Part shown: positions 1 through 9,410 of the stretch, piece by piece
Position numbering within the stretch: the first letter of the stretch is position 1
Layout: every line of letters starts with the position of its first letter
From: Homoserinimonas sp. OAct 916
Lineage (GTDB): Bacteria; Actinomycetota; Actinomycetes; Actinomycetales; Microbacteriaceae
Length of the DNA: 64,000 nucleotides
Direction: 5' to 3'
NCBI RefSeq assembly: GCF_003260275.1
Contig: NZ_QJHB01000005.1
Location: 62,001 to 126,000 of the forward strand
Notes under the pieces: generated by a model
The model's input: only the letters and a program-made list of their open reading frames with translations
Told to the model about the DNA's origin: nothing
The model's database searches: none
Made by a program: the position numbers and the translations under genes

Positions 1-194
1 CCCCGGGTGATCTCCCGTCCCACGTCGAGCTTCACATCGGCGTCACTCATCAGCAGGGCTTGGGCGTCTGTGTTGATCGCGATGAACTCCACCCCGCGCA
101 GACCGAGTTCGATCATGCGGTTGACCGCGTTGACACCCCCTCCGCCGATTCCGACAACCTTGATGATGGCAAGGTAATTCTGGTTTGATGTCAC
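1..194 (-). CDS. ftsZ: Cell division protein FtsZ, N-terminal part (cut by window edge)
   Basis: Tubulin-like GTPase that polymerises into the cytokinetic ring. Only the first 64 codons are present. The reverse strand reads [20 protein letters not shown] and continues with NAVNRMIE, then [11 protein letters not shown], the canonical FtsZ N-terminus with its first glycine-rich nucleotide-binding loop. The start is a GTG at 194 with a GGAGG ribosome site 6 nt upstream. It is the last visible gene of the minus-strand dcw cluster, 216 bp after ftsQ, so it probably has its own promoter in that spacer. Confidence 0.97.
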   Translation of the reverse strand, partial: MTSNQNYLAIIKVVGIGGGGVNAVNRMIELGLRGVEFIAINTDAQALLMSDADVKLDVGREITR

Positions 195-214
195 GTCGGC
201 CTCCGGTGGAAACG

Positions 215-237
215 TTAAACCTCTAGTCGAAGTTTAA
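215..237. promoter_or_regulatory. Inverted repeat upstream of ftsZ, possible regulator site
   Basis: Arms TTAAACCT and AAGTTTAA (7 of 8 positions pair) flank a 7-bp spacer, ending about 20 bp before the ftsZ start codon. The size and spacing fit a MerR-family operator. FtsR, a MerR-type regulator known in Corynebacterium to act on ftsZ, is encoded in this window at 37608-38312. The link is inference; only the repeat is seen. Confidence 0.4.
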
Positions 238-410
238 AGTTATGCTGGGTATACAATTACTTGTCTTGTACGGTATGCGCTCCTGCCGTTCGAGCAGTGC
301 CCCTCTCAGGCGTGTCGCGAAACTCGCGATGAATTCCCATGGAAACTTCTGGGATGCGGCGGATGCCGCAGTGGCGCCCTTCCTCGGTGCGCTGGCCCGC
401 CTGCGCCCGG

Positions 411-1496
411 TCAGCGGACGACGGCGCTCTCGGGCGACGACACGTCGAACTCGCTCACTGACTTGGGGTCGTTGTTCTTCATCAGCTGTTCCAACACCAC
501 GGCTTTCAATTCAGAGTCGTCGGCGCTGCCCCAAACCACTCTGGCCCCTCCCGCGAGGATGAGGGTCACGTCGTCTCGTGTTCCCGCGGTCACGGTGTCG
601 ACTGTTTTACGCAATTGTCCGGGCAACGCGTCGATCACGGCGATGGCTGCCGTGAATCCCGTGTCGTCGCCATCTTTTTCTGCGGTTGTGATCAGCGGGT
701 AGCCCTCGGGGCGTTTCGGCGTCTGCTCGATCACCACTTTTGCCTGGTCGACCAGCTGGAAATCGTCGGCGACCTTCAGCACGGCTACGGGAGTACGCTC
801 GATGATTCTGAGGATCAGGGTGTTCGGTGGGCTCGCCTCGGTGGAGTAACTGCGGATCAGCGGGAATGTTCCCAAGACCCGCTCGACCTCGCCGTAGTCG
901 ATCAGTGTCAAGGGCCTGCCCAACTGGCCATCCAGAGCCTGAGCGATGTCGTCCTCGCTGATGCGGTCCGCCCCCTGCACGTCAATCGTGTGTAACGCCA
1001 TCAGCGGCGAGAATGCGCCGATCAGGACGAATGCGACCAGCAGCGCAACGGCTCCGAGGCAGACGGTCCAGATGGTGCGTCGGCGCCGGCTGCGCAGGGT
1101 GAATCGGCGCACCTCATCACGTTCGTAGCGCCGCCGATCCCGGGTTGCAGCCCGCGCGTGTCTCCGGGCGGCTCGCGCCTCCTGTCCCGCGCGCCGCGTG
1201 GCCCCTCCCCGTCGATCGTCGTGCTGGGCGTCCGATGCCTCAGGGTCGCTCGACGGCTTCCACAGGGGCAACACAGGGGCCAATGGCTCCCCCGTTTGGG
1301 CTCCGGGAGTATTCGGCGCCGCCGGCGAATCGCCGTTCACCGTTTGCTTTGTGGCCCGCGGCGTCTTCTGTCGGGTGGCTCCCGGCGCCTTCTGCGCGGC
1401 GGCCTGCTGGGCCGCCGGCGGCGCAGACGTCTTCTTCTTCGCGCGCGAAACCGGTGGCGTCTCGGTGGGCACGTCGAAACCCTGGGGGCGTTTCAT
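411..1496 (-). CDS. ftsQ: Cell division protein FtsQ
   Basis: Bitopic divisome protein that connects early and late division proteins with FtsL/FtsB partners. The 361-residue product has a long cytoplasmic tail (1-140) rich in Ala, Pro, Arg and Lys, one membrane segment (about 141-163), then a POTRA domain starting at [16 protein letters not shown] and a FtsQ-type beta domain. The ATG overlaps the murC stop codon by 4 nt (ATGA), indicating translational coupling. The tail is longer than in E. coli but usual for actinobacteria. Confidence 0.93.
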   Translation of the reverse strand: MKRPQGFDVPTETPPVSRAKKKTSAPPAAQQAAAQKAPGATRQKTPRATKQTVNGDSPAAPNTPGAQTGEPLAPVLPLWKPSSDPEASDAQHDDRRGGATRRAGQEARAARRHARAATRDRRRYERDEVRRFTLRSRRRRTIWTVCLGAVALLVAFVLIGAFSPLMALHTIDVQGADRISEDDIAQALDGQLGRPLTLIDYGEVERVLGTFPLIRSYSTEASPPNTLILRIIERTPVAVLKVADDFQLVDQAKVVIEQTPKRPEGYPLITTAEKDGDDTGFTAAIAVIDALPGQLRKTVDTVTAGTRDDVTLILAGGARVVWGSADDSELKAVVLEQLMKNNDPKSVSEFDVSSPESAVVR

Positions 1497-2902
1497 CCGC
1501 CGGTGGTCTTCGCCGCGTCGGCCAATGATTCAAGCAATTGCGGCACGATCCGGTACACATCGCCGCAACCCAGGGTGATCACGTAATCACCGGGGCGAGC
1601 CACCTGTGCGGTGTATTCGGCAGCCTGATGCCAGTCCCGGATGAAGGCGACCTTGCTCGCATCCCGAAACTTCGCGGAAACCAGCTCACCGGTCACCCCC
1701 GGCTCCGGATCCTCCCGTGCACCACAGATATCGAGCACGATCGTATGGTCGGCGCACTCTTCCAGAACCTCGGCGAACTCGCCGCAGAACAACCGGGTTC
1801 GGCTGTACAGGTGCGGTTGGTGCACCGCGATGATGCGTCCGTCGCCCACGACCGTGCGTGCGGCGGTGAGCGCGGCCCGCACCTCAGTCGGGTGATGCGC
1901 GTAATCGTCGAAGACGCTGACCCCGCCCACGGTGCCGTGCAGTTCGAACCGCCGCTGGGTGCCGCCGAACGACTCAATCGCGGCCACGCTCTTCACGGGG
2001 TCGAAGCCCAGCCCGACCAGCACGGCAAAGGCGCCGGCGGCATTAAGCGCATTGTGGTGGCCGGGAACCCGCATCGCGACGTCGAGGGTCTGGCCCTCGT
2101 AGTCGAGGCGGAAGGCGACCGGCCCCTTCGTCTGCACGGAATGCATTCGCACCGTCGCGTCCGGGCTCTCTCCGAAGCTGATCACGCGCTTTTGTCCGAG
2201 GCCCTGAACCGCCTGCCTGGCCCCGTGGTCGTCGCTGGATGCAACCACGAATTCGCTGGCCCCGGCCGCGAAGTCCACGAAAGCCTGCTCGAATGACTCC
2301 CTGGACCCGTAGTGGTCGAGGTGGTCGGGGTCGACGTTCGTGATCAGTGCCACTGCAGTGTCGTAGAGCAGGAAGGAGCCGTCCGACTCGTCTGCCTCGA
2401 CGACGTAGAGTTCGCCGGAGCCGGCAGCGGCGCTGACCCCCATCGGTTCGATGACCCCTCCGTTGACGAAGCTTGGATTCTCACCGAGGGCGACCAGTGC
2501 GCTCACGATCATGCCGGTGGAGGTGGTCTTGCCGTGTGCACCGGCCACAGCGACCACGCGAGCATTGCGGGTCAACCAGACCAACGCCTGGGAACGATGC
2601 AGCACGGGAATGCCATGCTCGTTCGCCCAGACATATTCGGGGTTGTCCTCCCACAGGGCGCTGGTCACGACCAGGGCGTCGGCGTCGCCGATGTGTGCGG
2701 CATCGTGTCCGAGGTGGATGGTGGCCCCGAGCCTCACCAGTTCGCGAGTGTTGGCGTTCTCCTGCACATCTGAACCGGTGACTCGGTGGCCGGCCTGCAG
2801 GAAGAGTCGTGCAATGCCGCTCATTCCAGCACCGCCGACGCCGACAAAGTGCAGCGAGCCGAGCTCATCGGGTACGACCAGTGTCGGATCGAACGAGATC
2901 AC
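1493..2902 (-). CDS. murC: UDP-N-acetylmuramate--L-alanine ligase MurC
   Basis: ATP-dependent ligase that adds the first stem residue to UDP-MurNAc in the cytoplasm. Motifs: [16 protein letters not shown] near the N-terminus, the ATP loop [19 protein letters not shown], and [10 protein letters not shown] set the start at the GTG at 2902 (469 aa) because AGGAAGG lies 7 nt upstream. The open frame extends to 2989, but that extra part is low-complexity and unlike MurC. About 190 bp with 15-bp tandem repeats separate it from murG, so this is the one loose joint in the cluster. Confidence 0.95.
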   Translation of the reverse strand: MISFDPTLVVPDELGSLHFVGVGGAGMSGIARLFLQAGHRVTGSDVQENANTRELVRLGATIHLGHDAAHIGDADALVVTSALWEDNPEYVWANEHGIPVLHRSQALVWLTRNARVVAVAGAHGKTTSTGMIVSALVALGENPSFVNGGVIEPMGVSAAAGSGELYVVEADESDGSFLLYDTAVALITNVDPDHLDHYGSRESFEQAFVDFAAGASEFVVASSDDHGARQAVQGLGQKRVISFGESPDATVRMHSVQTKGPVAFRLDYEGQTLDVAMRVPGHHNALNAAGAFAVLVGLGFDPVKSVAAIESFGGTQRRFELHGTVGGVSVFDDYAHHPTEVRAALTAARTVVGDGRIIAVHQPHLYSRTRLFCGEFAEVLEECADHTIVLDICGAREDPEPGVTGELVSAKFRDASKVAFIRDWHQAAEYTAQVARPGDYVITLGCGDVYRIVPQLLESLADAAKTTGG

Positions 2903-3045
2903 CGTGAAACCTTCCTCTTCATGGGTGCCGGCGGCCGGCGGTCCAGGCTCTGACCGCCGTCGACACCACACCCGCGGGTGCTGAAACAATCTGTACTGTA
3001 TGCAGCTGAACGCGCCCTCATCGCCCTGCCACTCAACACGGTGCA

Positions 3046-3105
3046 GATCAGTCCATTGCCGATCAGTCCATTGCCGATCAGTCCCGTGCCGATCATCGCA
3101 GTGCA
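3046..3105. repeat. Four tandem 15-bp units between murG and murC
   Basis: GATCAGTCCATTGCC occurs twice exactly (3046-3060, 3061-3075), then GATCAGTCCCGTGCC (3076-3090) and a decayed copy (3091-3105). The array overlaps the murG stop codon and fills much of the murG-murC spacer. It looks like a VNTR-type repeat. Confidence 0.85.
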
Positions 3106-4163
3106 GATCGGATCAGGGCGACCATGCGCCGGGCGCCATCACGCACCCCGGTGGTTGCCGCGAGGTCGCCCATCACACGTGCGTTGTCCGGGTCGGTGAG
3201 GAACGGCACCAGACTGTGCCGCACATAATCTGGGGTGAAGGCCTCGTCGTCGACCAGGCGGCCACCGCCGGCTGCGCAAACCTCACGGGCGTTGATGGCC
3301 TGCTCACCGTTGCCGACCGGGTAGGGAACGTAGAGCGCGCCGACCCCGAGGGCCGCGAATTCACTGACGGTGCTCGCACCGGCTCGGGCGATGGCGAAGT
3401 CGGCTGCGGCCAGCGCGAGATCCATCCGGTCACAGTATTCGATCACCCGGTAGTGCTCACCGCCGGCATCCGCGACCCTGTCGCGAGACCCCGTGACGTG
3501 AAGCACCTGCCAGCCGGCCTCAACGATCGCTTCGGCGGAGGCTGTGACCGTCTGGTTGATGCGGCGGGCTCCGAGGGACCCGCCGGTGACAAGAACGGTG
3601 GGGCGGTCGGGATCCAGCCCGAAGAACTCGATCGCCTCGGCGCGTCGGGCCGTGCGGTCGAGCGTTTCGATCTCGTGGCGCAACGGCATCCCGACCAGCT
3701 GGCCGTGCCGGAGCGGGGTGTGCTCGAAGGCCACCCCGACATGGCGCGTGATTCGGGCGCCGAGCTTGTTCGCCATGCCCGGCTTGGCATTCTGCTCGTG
3801 GATGATCAGCGGCCGGCCGGTACGCCGCACAGCGAGATAGGCCGGGGCAGACGCGTAACCGCCAAAACCGACGACGACGTCAACATCGCGCTCGGCCATC
3901 ACCCGGCCCACCTCGCGCACGGCGCGCACGAAACGGGGCAGGAACCGCAGTGCGTCGACGTTCGGGCGGCGCGGAAACGGCAGCTTTTCGATGGTGATCA
4001 ACTCGTAGCCGCGTTCTGGAACCAGCCGCGCCTCAAGGCCCTCACGGGTGCCGAGTACGAGGATGCTCGACTCCGGTTCATCGGCGCGCAGCTGATCGGC
4101 CACCGCGAGCAACGGATTCACGTGCCCGGCAGTGCCCCCACCGGTCAGAAGGTACGTGGTCAC
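3093..4163 (-). CDS. murG: UDP-GlcNAc:lipid I N-acetylglucosaminyltransferase MurG
   Basis: Peripheral inner-membrane GT-B glycosyltransferase that converts lipid I to lipid II. The GTG at 4163 overlaps the ftsW stop (GTGA), giving 356 aa that begin [20 protein letters not shown], the N-terminal glycine-rich signature. Later motifs include [24 protein letters not shown] and [15 protein letters not shown], the UDP-GlcNAc-binding region. The longer open frame to 4364 only reads antisense-type residues through ftsW and is rejected. It is translationally coupled to ftsW. Confidence 0.95.
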   Translation of the reverse strand: MTTYLLTGGGTAGHVNPLLAVADQLRADEPESSILVLGTREGLEARLVPERGYELITIEKLPFPRRPNVDALRFLPRFVRAVREVGRVMAERDVDVVVGFGGYASAPAYLAVRRTGRPLIIHEQNAKPGMANKLGARITRHVGVAFEHTPLRHGQLVGMPLRHEIETLDRTARRAEAIEFFGLDPDRPTVLVTGGSLGARRINQTVTASAEAIVEAGWQVLHVTGSRDRVADAGGEHYRVIEYCDRMDLALAAADFAIARAGASTVSEFAALGVGALYVPYPVGNGEQAINAREVCAAGGGRLVDDEAFTPDYVRHSLVPFLTDPDNARVMGDLAATTGVRDGARRMVALIRSALR

Positions 4164-5410
4164 CGGTGTGACCCGTCCGCTGTGACGGGCGCCCGTCTCT
4201 CGGGTCGCTGCTCCACCCGGGCGAAGGACAGCACGATGCCGATGGCGACCAGCGTGCTCACCAACGCCGTTCCGCCGCTGGATATCAGTGGTAGGGGCAC
4301 CCCGAGCACGGGAGCCAGTTCCAGCACCACGGCAATATTCACGAAGGCCTGGCCGATCAGCCACACCATCACCGCACCGGTGACCACGCGCACGAACGGG
4401 TCACGGGCGGCGCGGATGATGCGCATGAAGCTGAACGCCAGCAGGGCGAACAGCACCAACACCACCACCGCTCCGATCAGTCCGAGTTCTTCTCCGATAA
4501 TTGCGTAGATGTAGTCATTGTCTGCTTCGGGCAGCCACGACCATTTCGCTTTGGAGTTGCCGAGGCCGGCTCCCAGGATTCCGCCGTTCGCCAGCGCCCA
4601 GGTTCCGTGCAGGGGCTGCCAGCACGCGTTCTCGTAGTCGACACAGCCGTCGCCGAAGAACATCGTGATACGTCGGATGCGGCTCGGACTGGCAAGGGTC
4701 AATACGTAGATCACCGGCACCGCTGTGAGCACGAGGGCACCGAGGACCCGCAGCCTGACACCCGCGTAATACAGAGCGGCAAAGAGGATCATCAGCATGA
4801 TCAGCACGGTGCCGAGGTCGCCGCCGGCCATCACCAATGCAATAGCCCCACCGCCGATCGGGATCACCGGGATCAACGAGTGTTTCCAGCTCTGCAGCAA
4901 CGGCTGTTTCCTCGCGAGCACGAGACCCAGCCAGAGGACCAGGGCGAGTTTGATGATCTCCGATGGCTGGAACTGGAACCCGCCGATGCGCAACCAGTTG
5001 GTGTTGCCACCGATTTCTTCACCCAGCGGGGTGAACACGACCAACATCTGCAATGCGCAACTGCCGATCAGCGCGAGCCACGCCCACTTCTTCAGAAACC
5101 CGACCGGCAGACGGCTGACGACAAGCATCAGCGGGATTCCCACGGCGGCGAACGTCAGTTGCTTCCAGAATCCGCTGAAGAAGCCGTTGCCGCCGGCGTA
5201 CTGCTCGACCGACGACGACGACAACACCATGATCAGACCGAGAACGACGAGGAACAGTGTGGTTCCGAGCAACAGGAAGTAGTTGACCGATTCGGTGCCG
5301 AACAGGCGGGTCAACCGCACTCGGGCGCCCGAGACCGCAGGAGTGTGCGGCTCGTGGTTCCCGTGGGGGTTGGCCGGCGATTCAGCGGTCGTCCGAGGCG
5401 GATTCGCCAT
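4160..5410 (-). CDS. ftsW: SEDS-family peptidoglycan polymerase FtsW
   Basis: Polytopic septal glycosyltransferase that works with the class B PBP FtsI. The 416-aa protein starts MANPPRTTAESP at 5410 behind a strong GGAGGTGAG site. It has about ten hydrophobic segments and SEDS hallmarks: WLRIGGFQFQPSEIIKLALV, the GTWALANGGILGAGLGNSKAKWSWLPEADNDYIYAIIGEELG region and PLISSGGTALV. The start overlaps the end of murD by 29 nt. The cytoplasmic tail is short and ends near murG. Confidence 0.95.
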   Translation of the reverse strand: MANPPRTTAESPANPHGNHEPHTPAVSGARVRLTRLFGTESVNYFLLLGTTLFLVVLGLIMVLSSSSVEQYAGGNGFFSGFWKQLTFAAVGIPLMLVVSRLPVGFLKKWAWLALIGSCALQMLVVFTPLGEEIGGNTNWLRIGGFQFQPSEIIKLALVLWLGLVLARKQPLLQSWKHSLIPVIPIGGGAIALVMAGGDLGTVLIMLMILFAALYYAGVRLRVLGALVLTAVPVIYVLTLASPSRIRRITMFFGDGCVDYENACWQPLHGTWALANGGILGAGLGNSKAKWSWLPEADNDYIYAIIGEELGLIGAVVVLVLFALLAFSFMRIIRAARDPFVRVVTGAVMVWLIGQAFVNIAVVLELAPVLGVPLPLISSGGTALVSTLVAIGIVLSFARVEQRPERRAPVTADGSHR

Positions 5411-6893
5411 CCGCCTCACCTCCCAAGAATTCCCGTACCGCCGCCGCGAACATTGCGCCGCGCTCCGCATAGTTGCGAAATTGATCCATCGAGGCTGCTG
5501 CAGGCGCAAGCAGAACGACGTCGCCTGCCCGCGCGTGCTCAGCGGCCAAACGCACCGCCGAAGCCATCACATCACTAGTTTCGTTCTCCTCGACCTCTCG
5601 CACCGTGAGGGTGGGGGCGTGTCGCGCGAATATCGCCCGCAGGGCAGTGCGATCGGCGCCGATGATGACCGCGGCCCGCAGGCGGCCCACGTGCGCGCGA
5701 ACCAGGTCGTCTAGGTCGACCCCCTTCAGCAACCCGCCGACGATCCACACGACCGAATCGAATGACTTCAGGGACGCGTCAGCGGCATGCGGGTTCGTGG
5801 CTTTGGAATCATCCACCCAGACGATGCCGGCCTCGTTCGCGACCGGCTGGATGCGGTGGGCATCGAGCTGGAATGTGACCAGAGAATCGCGGATGACCTC
5901 GGGCTCGACCCCGATCGACCTGGCCAGGGCACTGGCGGCCAGAATGTTGGCCACGATGTGCCCGGCGCCGAGACCCAGCGACACCAACTGGTCGAGCGTT
6001 GTGATCTCCAGCGCGTGGCTGGCGCGCTCGTCGAGGAAGGCCCGGTCGATCAGGATCCCGTTGACCAGGCCGAGGTCGCTCGGCCCAGGTACATCCAAGC
6101 CGAAGCCGATCGCCCGGGCACCCTCGGTGACGTCGGCGTCACGCACCATCTGCTCGGTGACCGGATCGGCTCTGTTGTACACACAGGCGACCTTGGTGTT
6201 CGCGTACACCTTGGCCTTTGCCCGGATGTACTCGCCCTCGGAGCCGTGCCAGTCGAGGTGGTCGTCGGCGATGTTCAGGCAGACGGATGAGTATGGCTCG
6301 ATCTCACCCAGGTAGTGCAATTGGTAGCTGGAGAGTTCGACCACGAGCACGTCGAAGCCCTGCGGGTCGCGGATCGCGTCCAGCACCGGCGTGCCGATGT
6401 TTCCGCAGGGGGCCACCCGGATACCGGCTGCGGCAATCATGGTCGCGGCCAGTTGAACTGTGGTGGTCTTGCCGTTCGTACCGGTCACCAGAATCCACTC
6501 GGCGGGGGTGCCCACCTTGTCGCGCAGTCGCCAGGCCAGTTCCACATCGCCCCAGAGAGGGATACCCGTATCCTCGACCCACTGCACGAAGGGATGATGC
6601 GGGGCGAAACCGGGCGAGACGATGACCAGGTCGGCACCGAAGCTGATCAGCGCCTCTGGCGGCGACTGCTGGTCGACAGCGAGGGTGAACGTCGCCCCGA
6701 TCACGGCCAACAATCTCTCGTGCATCTCGTCGTGCGACGCGGAGATCACGAGAACCTCGGCGCCGAGTTCGGCCAGGGTGTCTGCCGCCGCGAACCCGGT
6801 GACACCGAGGCCGAGCACTGCCACCTTCAACCCGCGCCAATCGGCATGCCAACTGGTGAGGGTGGACAGATCGCGGAACTCTCGGGGTGTCAC
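5382..6893 (-). CDS. murD: UDP-N-acetylmuramoyl-L-alanine--D-glutamate ligase MurD
   Basis: Adds D-glutamate to UDP-MurNAc-L-Ala. The 503-aa product has the N-terminal Rossmann segment VAVLGLGVTGFAAADTL (24-40), the ATP loop VTGTNGKTTT (136-145), and the C-terminal VDDSKATNPHA motif. The start is a GTG at 6893, 13 nt past the mraY stop; no nearer in-frame start exists, and the Shine-Dalgarno match is weak. About 50 residues longer than E. coli MurD, as is common in actinobacteria. Confidence 0.95.
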   Translation of the reverse strand: MTPREFRDLSTLTSWHADWRGLKVAVLGLGVTGFAAADTLAELGAEVLVISASHDEMHERLLAVIGATFTLAVDQQSPPEALISFGADLVIVSPGFAPHHPFVQWVEDTGIPLWGDVELAWRLRDKVGTPAEWILVTGTNGKTTTVQLAATMIAAAGIRVAPCGNIGTPVLDAIRDPQGFDVLVVELSSYQLHYLGEIEPYSSVCLNIADDHLDWHGSEGEYIRAKAKVYANTKVACVYNRADPVTEQMVRDADVTEGARAIGFGLDVPGPSDLGLVNGILIDRAFLDERASHALEITTLDQLVSLGLGAGHIVANILAASALARSIGVEPEVIRDSLVTFQLDAHRIQPVANEAGIVWVDDSKATNPHAADASLKSFDSVVWIVGGLLKGVDLDDLVRAHVGRLRAAVIIGADRTALRAIFARHAPTLTVREVEENETSDVMASAVRLAAEHARAGDVVLLAPAAASMDQFRNYAERGAMFAAAVREFLGGEADGESASDDR

Positions 6894-6906
6894 GGCTGCG
6901 CGACAA

Positions 6907-8001
6907 TCATTGTGACAGCCACTCGAGGTAGAAGCTTCCGACTCCGGCCGCCACCAGGAGCCCGCCGATGATCCAGAACCGTACGACGACGGTGACCTCG
7001 GCCCAGCCCTTCAATTCGAAATGATGATGCAGGGGGCTCATCAGGAAGATCCGTTTGCCCTTTGTCGCCTTGAAGTACAGGTTCTGCATTGCAACCGAGC
7101 CGACCTCGATCACGAACAGTCCGCCGATCAGGAGGAGCAGCAGTTCGGTGCGGCTCAAGATGGCCAGGGCGGCCAGCGCGCCACCGAGGGCGAGCGAGCC
7201 GGTGTCACCCATGAAGACCTGTGCGGGCGAAGTGTTCCACCAGAGGAACCCGATCAATGCCCCGACGATGATGGCGGCGATGACGGCCAGGTCGAACGGG
7301 TCACGAACGTCGTAACATTTGTACGCAACGGCCGGGTCGAGGTTCAACGCCACGCAGGACTGGTTCGACTGCCAGAAACCCATGATCACGAATGAGCCGA
7401 TCGCAAGGATCGACGAGCCGGTGGCGAGGCCGTCGAGGCCGTCGGCCATATTCACCCCGTTGGAGGTTCCCGCCACGATCAGGGCGGTCCAGAGGATCAC
7501 GGCGATGACCCCGCCGACCGCACCCAGAACCATGAAATCGATCGGGAGCTCCCGAATGAACGAGATCTTGGTCGACCCGGGTGTGAGGCCGTACTGGTTC
7601 GGAAACTGCAGCGTCAGTACCGCGAACACTCCCGCGACGACCGCCTGTCCGCCAAGCTTGGCCCACGGGCCGAGGCCGAGGCTGCGTTGCTTGCGCGTTT
7701 TCGAGAAGTCGTCCAGGAATCCGATCAGGCCGAGCCCCACCATCAGGAACAGGACGAGCATCGGTGAGGCTGTGGGTGCTTCACCGGTGAGGAGGGTGGC
7801 GCCGAAGTAGCCGATTACGGTGGCCAGAATGACGACGATGCCGCCCATACTCGCGGTTCCCCGCTTCGAGTGGTGGCTCTGTGGGCCGTCGTCGCGGATG
7901 AACTGGCCCCAGCCGAGCCTCTTGAACATGCGGATGAACAGCGGGGTCATAAAAAGGGAGAACGCCAATGCGATGGCCGCGCCCAACAACATGGTCTTCA
8001 C
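6907..8001 (-). CDS. mraY: Phospho-N-acetylmuramoyl-pentapeptide transferase MraY
   Basis: Integral membrane enzyme that transfers phospho-MurNAc-pentapeptide to undecaprenyl phosphate, giving lipid I. The 364-aa protein has about ten membrane helices and the family motifs [41 protein letters not shown], and the HHH-containing loop [13 protein letters not shown]. The GTG start overlaps the murF stop by 4 nt. Confidence 0.97.
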   Translation of the reverse strand: MKTMLLGAAIALAFSLFMTPLFIRMFKRLGWGQFIRDDGPQSHHSKRGTASMGGIVVILATVIGYFGATLLTGEAPTASPMLVLFLMVGLGLIGFLDDFSKTRKQRSLGLGPWAKLGGQAVVAGVFAVLTLQFPNQYGLTPGSTKISFIRELPIDFMVLGAVGGVIAVILWTALIVAGTSNGVNMADGLDGLATGSSILAIGSFVIMGFWQSNQSCVALNLDPAVAYKCYDVRDPFDLAVIAAIIVGALIGFLWWNTSPAQVFMGDTGSLALGGALAALAILSRTELLLLLIGGLFVIEVGSVAMQNLYFKATKGKRIFLMSPLHHHFELKGWAEVTVVVRFWIIGGLLVAAGVGSFYLEWLSQ

Positions 8002-9410
8002 GAATACATCTCTCCCAATGTGTCGCCGAGAAATCGCAGACCCGCCGAATTCGAGCTCTTGACCAGCACCCGGTCGCCCGGCCTCAGGATCTCTTCGAGG
8101 ATTGTCAACGCTTCGGCCTGGTCAGCCGCGAACAGCGCTTCTCCGTCCCACGATCCCTCCAGATTCGCCGTGATGAACATTCTACGGGCGTCGTGCCCGA
8201 CAACTACCAGCTGTTTGATGTTCAGGCGCACCACGAGCAGACCGATCCGGTCGTGCTCCTCGCCGGCGAGCTCTCCCAGTTCGCTCATCTGTCCGAGCAC
8301 CGCCACCGACCGCTCCCCCTCATCGGTGATCTGGGCCAGTGTCTTGAGGGCCGCGGCCATCGAGTCGGGGCTGGCGTTGTAGGCGTCGTTGATCACGGTG
8401 ACCCCGCGCGCCCCGCCCATGACCTCCATGCGCCAGCGTTCCGCACGGGTGACCTCTTCGAGCCCGGCGACGATGTCGGCCGGGCCGATTCCGAGGGCGT
8501 GGGCAGATGCGGCGGCCGCCAGCGCATTCATCACGTGATGTTCGCCGAGAACGCGAAACCGAACCGGCTGTGCAGCCTCACCCGGCAGGGTGAGGGTGAA
8601 CGTGGTGCCGTCCGCCGATGCGTGCACGTCGGTCGCGCGCACGTCGGCCTCGTCGCCGAGTCCGAACCAGATCACGCGAGCCCTGGTGTGCGCCGCCATG
8701 CCCACGACACGACCGTCGTCCCGGTTCAGCACCGCGACGTCGTTCGTAGCCAACGACGCCACCATCTCGGTCTTCGCTGTGGTGGTGGCCTCGATGCCGC
8801 CGAACTCTCCGGCGTGGGCGAGGCCGACTTTCAACACCACTCCCACATCGGGTGGCGCCATCTGCACCAGGCTGGCGATCTCGCCGATAGCACTGGCGCC
8901 CATCTCGGCGACCAGGAAGTCTGTGTCGTAGTCGACGCGCAGCATGGTGTGCGGGCCACCGACCTCATTATTGAACGAGTCCTTGGCAGCGATGGTCTTC
9001 CCCGCACGAGCGCAGATGGCCCCGAGGAGGTTCTTGGTGGTCGTCTTGCCGTTGGATCCGGTGATGCCGATGATGCGGAGCCGACCGTGTTGCTTGGCCA
9101 GCGCGATGACGTGCGTGGCGAGAGCACCCAGAGCGCGAACGGAGTCATCCACGACGATCTGGGGAACGTCGAGGGCGAGCCGGCGTTCAACGATCAGCAG
9201 AGCCGCGCCGCGATCACAGGCATCCGGCGCATAGAGGTGCCCGTCGGTGACGTCGCCGCGTTTGGCCACAAAGATCGAACCGGGCTCGATCAGGCCGGAG
9301 TTGGTCTCGGTTGCACCCGAGATCACGGTTTCCGGGCCACGACCATCTGCGGGCAATACCAACTCGCCGCCGATCGCGTCGGTGATCTGCGCCAGTGTCA
9401 GTTCAATCAT
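7998..9410 (-). CDS. murF: UDP-MurNAc-tripeptide--D-alanyl-D-alanine ligase MurF
   Basis: Attaches D-Ala-D-Ala to the UDP-MurNAc tripeptide. 470 aa. Visible motifs are [20 protein letters not shown] in the substrate-binding N-terminal domain, the ATP loop [15 protein letters not shown], and [16 protein letters not shown] in the C-terminal domain. The start overlaps murE by 8 nt. MurF must accept whatever residue MurE adds, so its specificity depends on the unusual MurE next to it. Confidence 0.96.
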   Translation of the reverse strand: MIELTLAQITDAIGGELVLPADGRGPETVISGATETNSGLIEPGSIFVAKRGDVTDGHLYAPDACDRGAALLIVERRLALDVPQIVVDDSVRALGALATHVIALAKQHGRLRIIGITGSNGKTTTKNLLGAICARAGKTIAAKDSFNNEVGGPHTMLRVDYDTDFLVAEMGASAIGEIASLVQMAPPDVGVVLKVGLAHAGEFGGIEATTTAKTEMVASLATNDVAVLNRDDGRVVGMAAHTRARVIWFGLGDEADVRATDVHASADGTTFTLTLPGEAAQPVRFRVLGEHHVMNALAAAASAHALGIGPADIVAGLEEVTRAERWRMEVMGGARGVTVINDAYNASPDSMAAALKTLAQITDEGERSVAVLGQMSELGELAGEEHDRIGLLVVRLNIKQLVVVGHDARRMFITANLEGSWDGEALFAADQAEALTILEEILRPGDRVLVKSSNSAGLRFLGDTLGEMYS

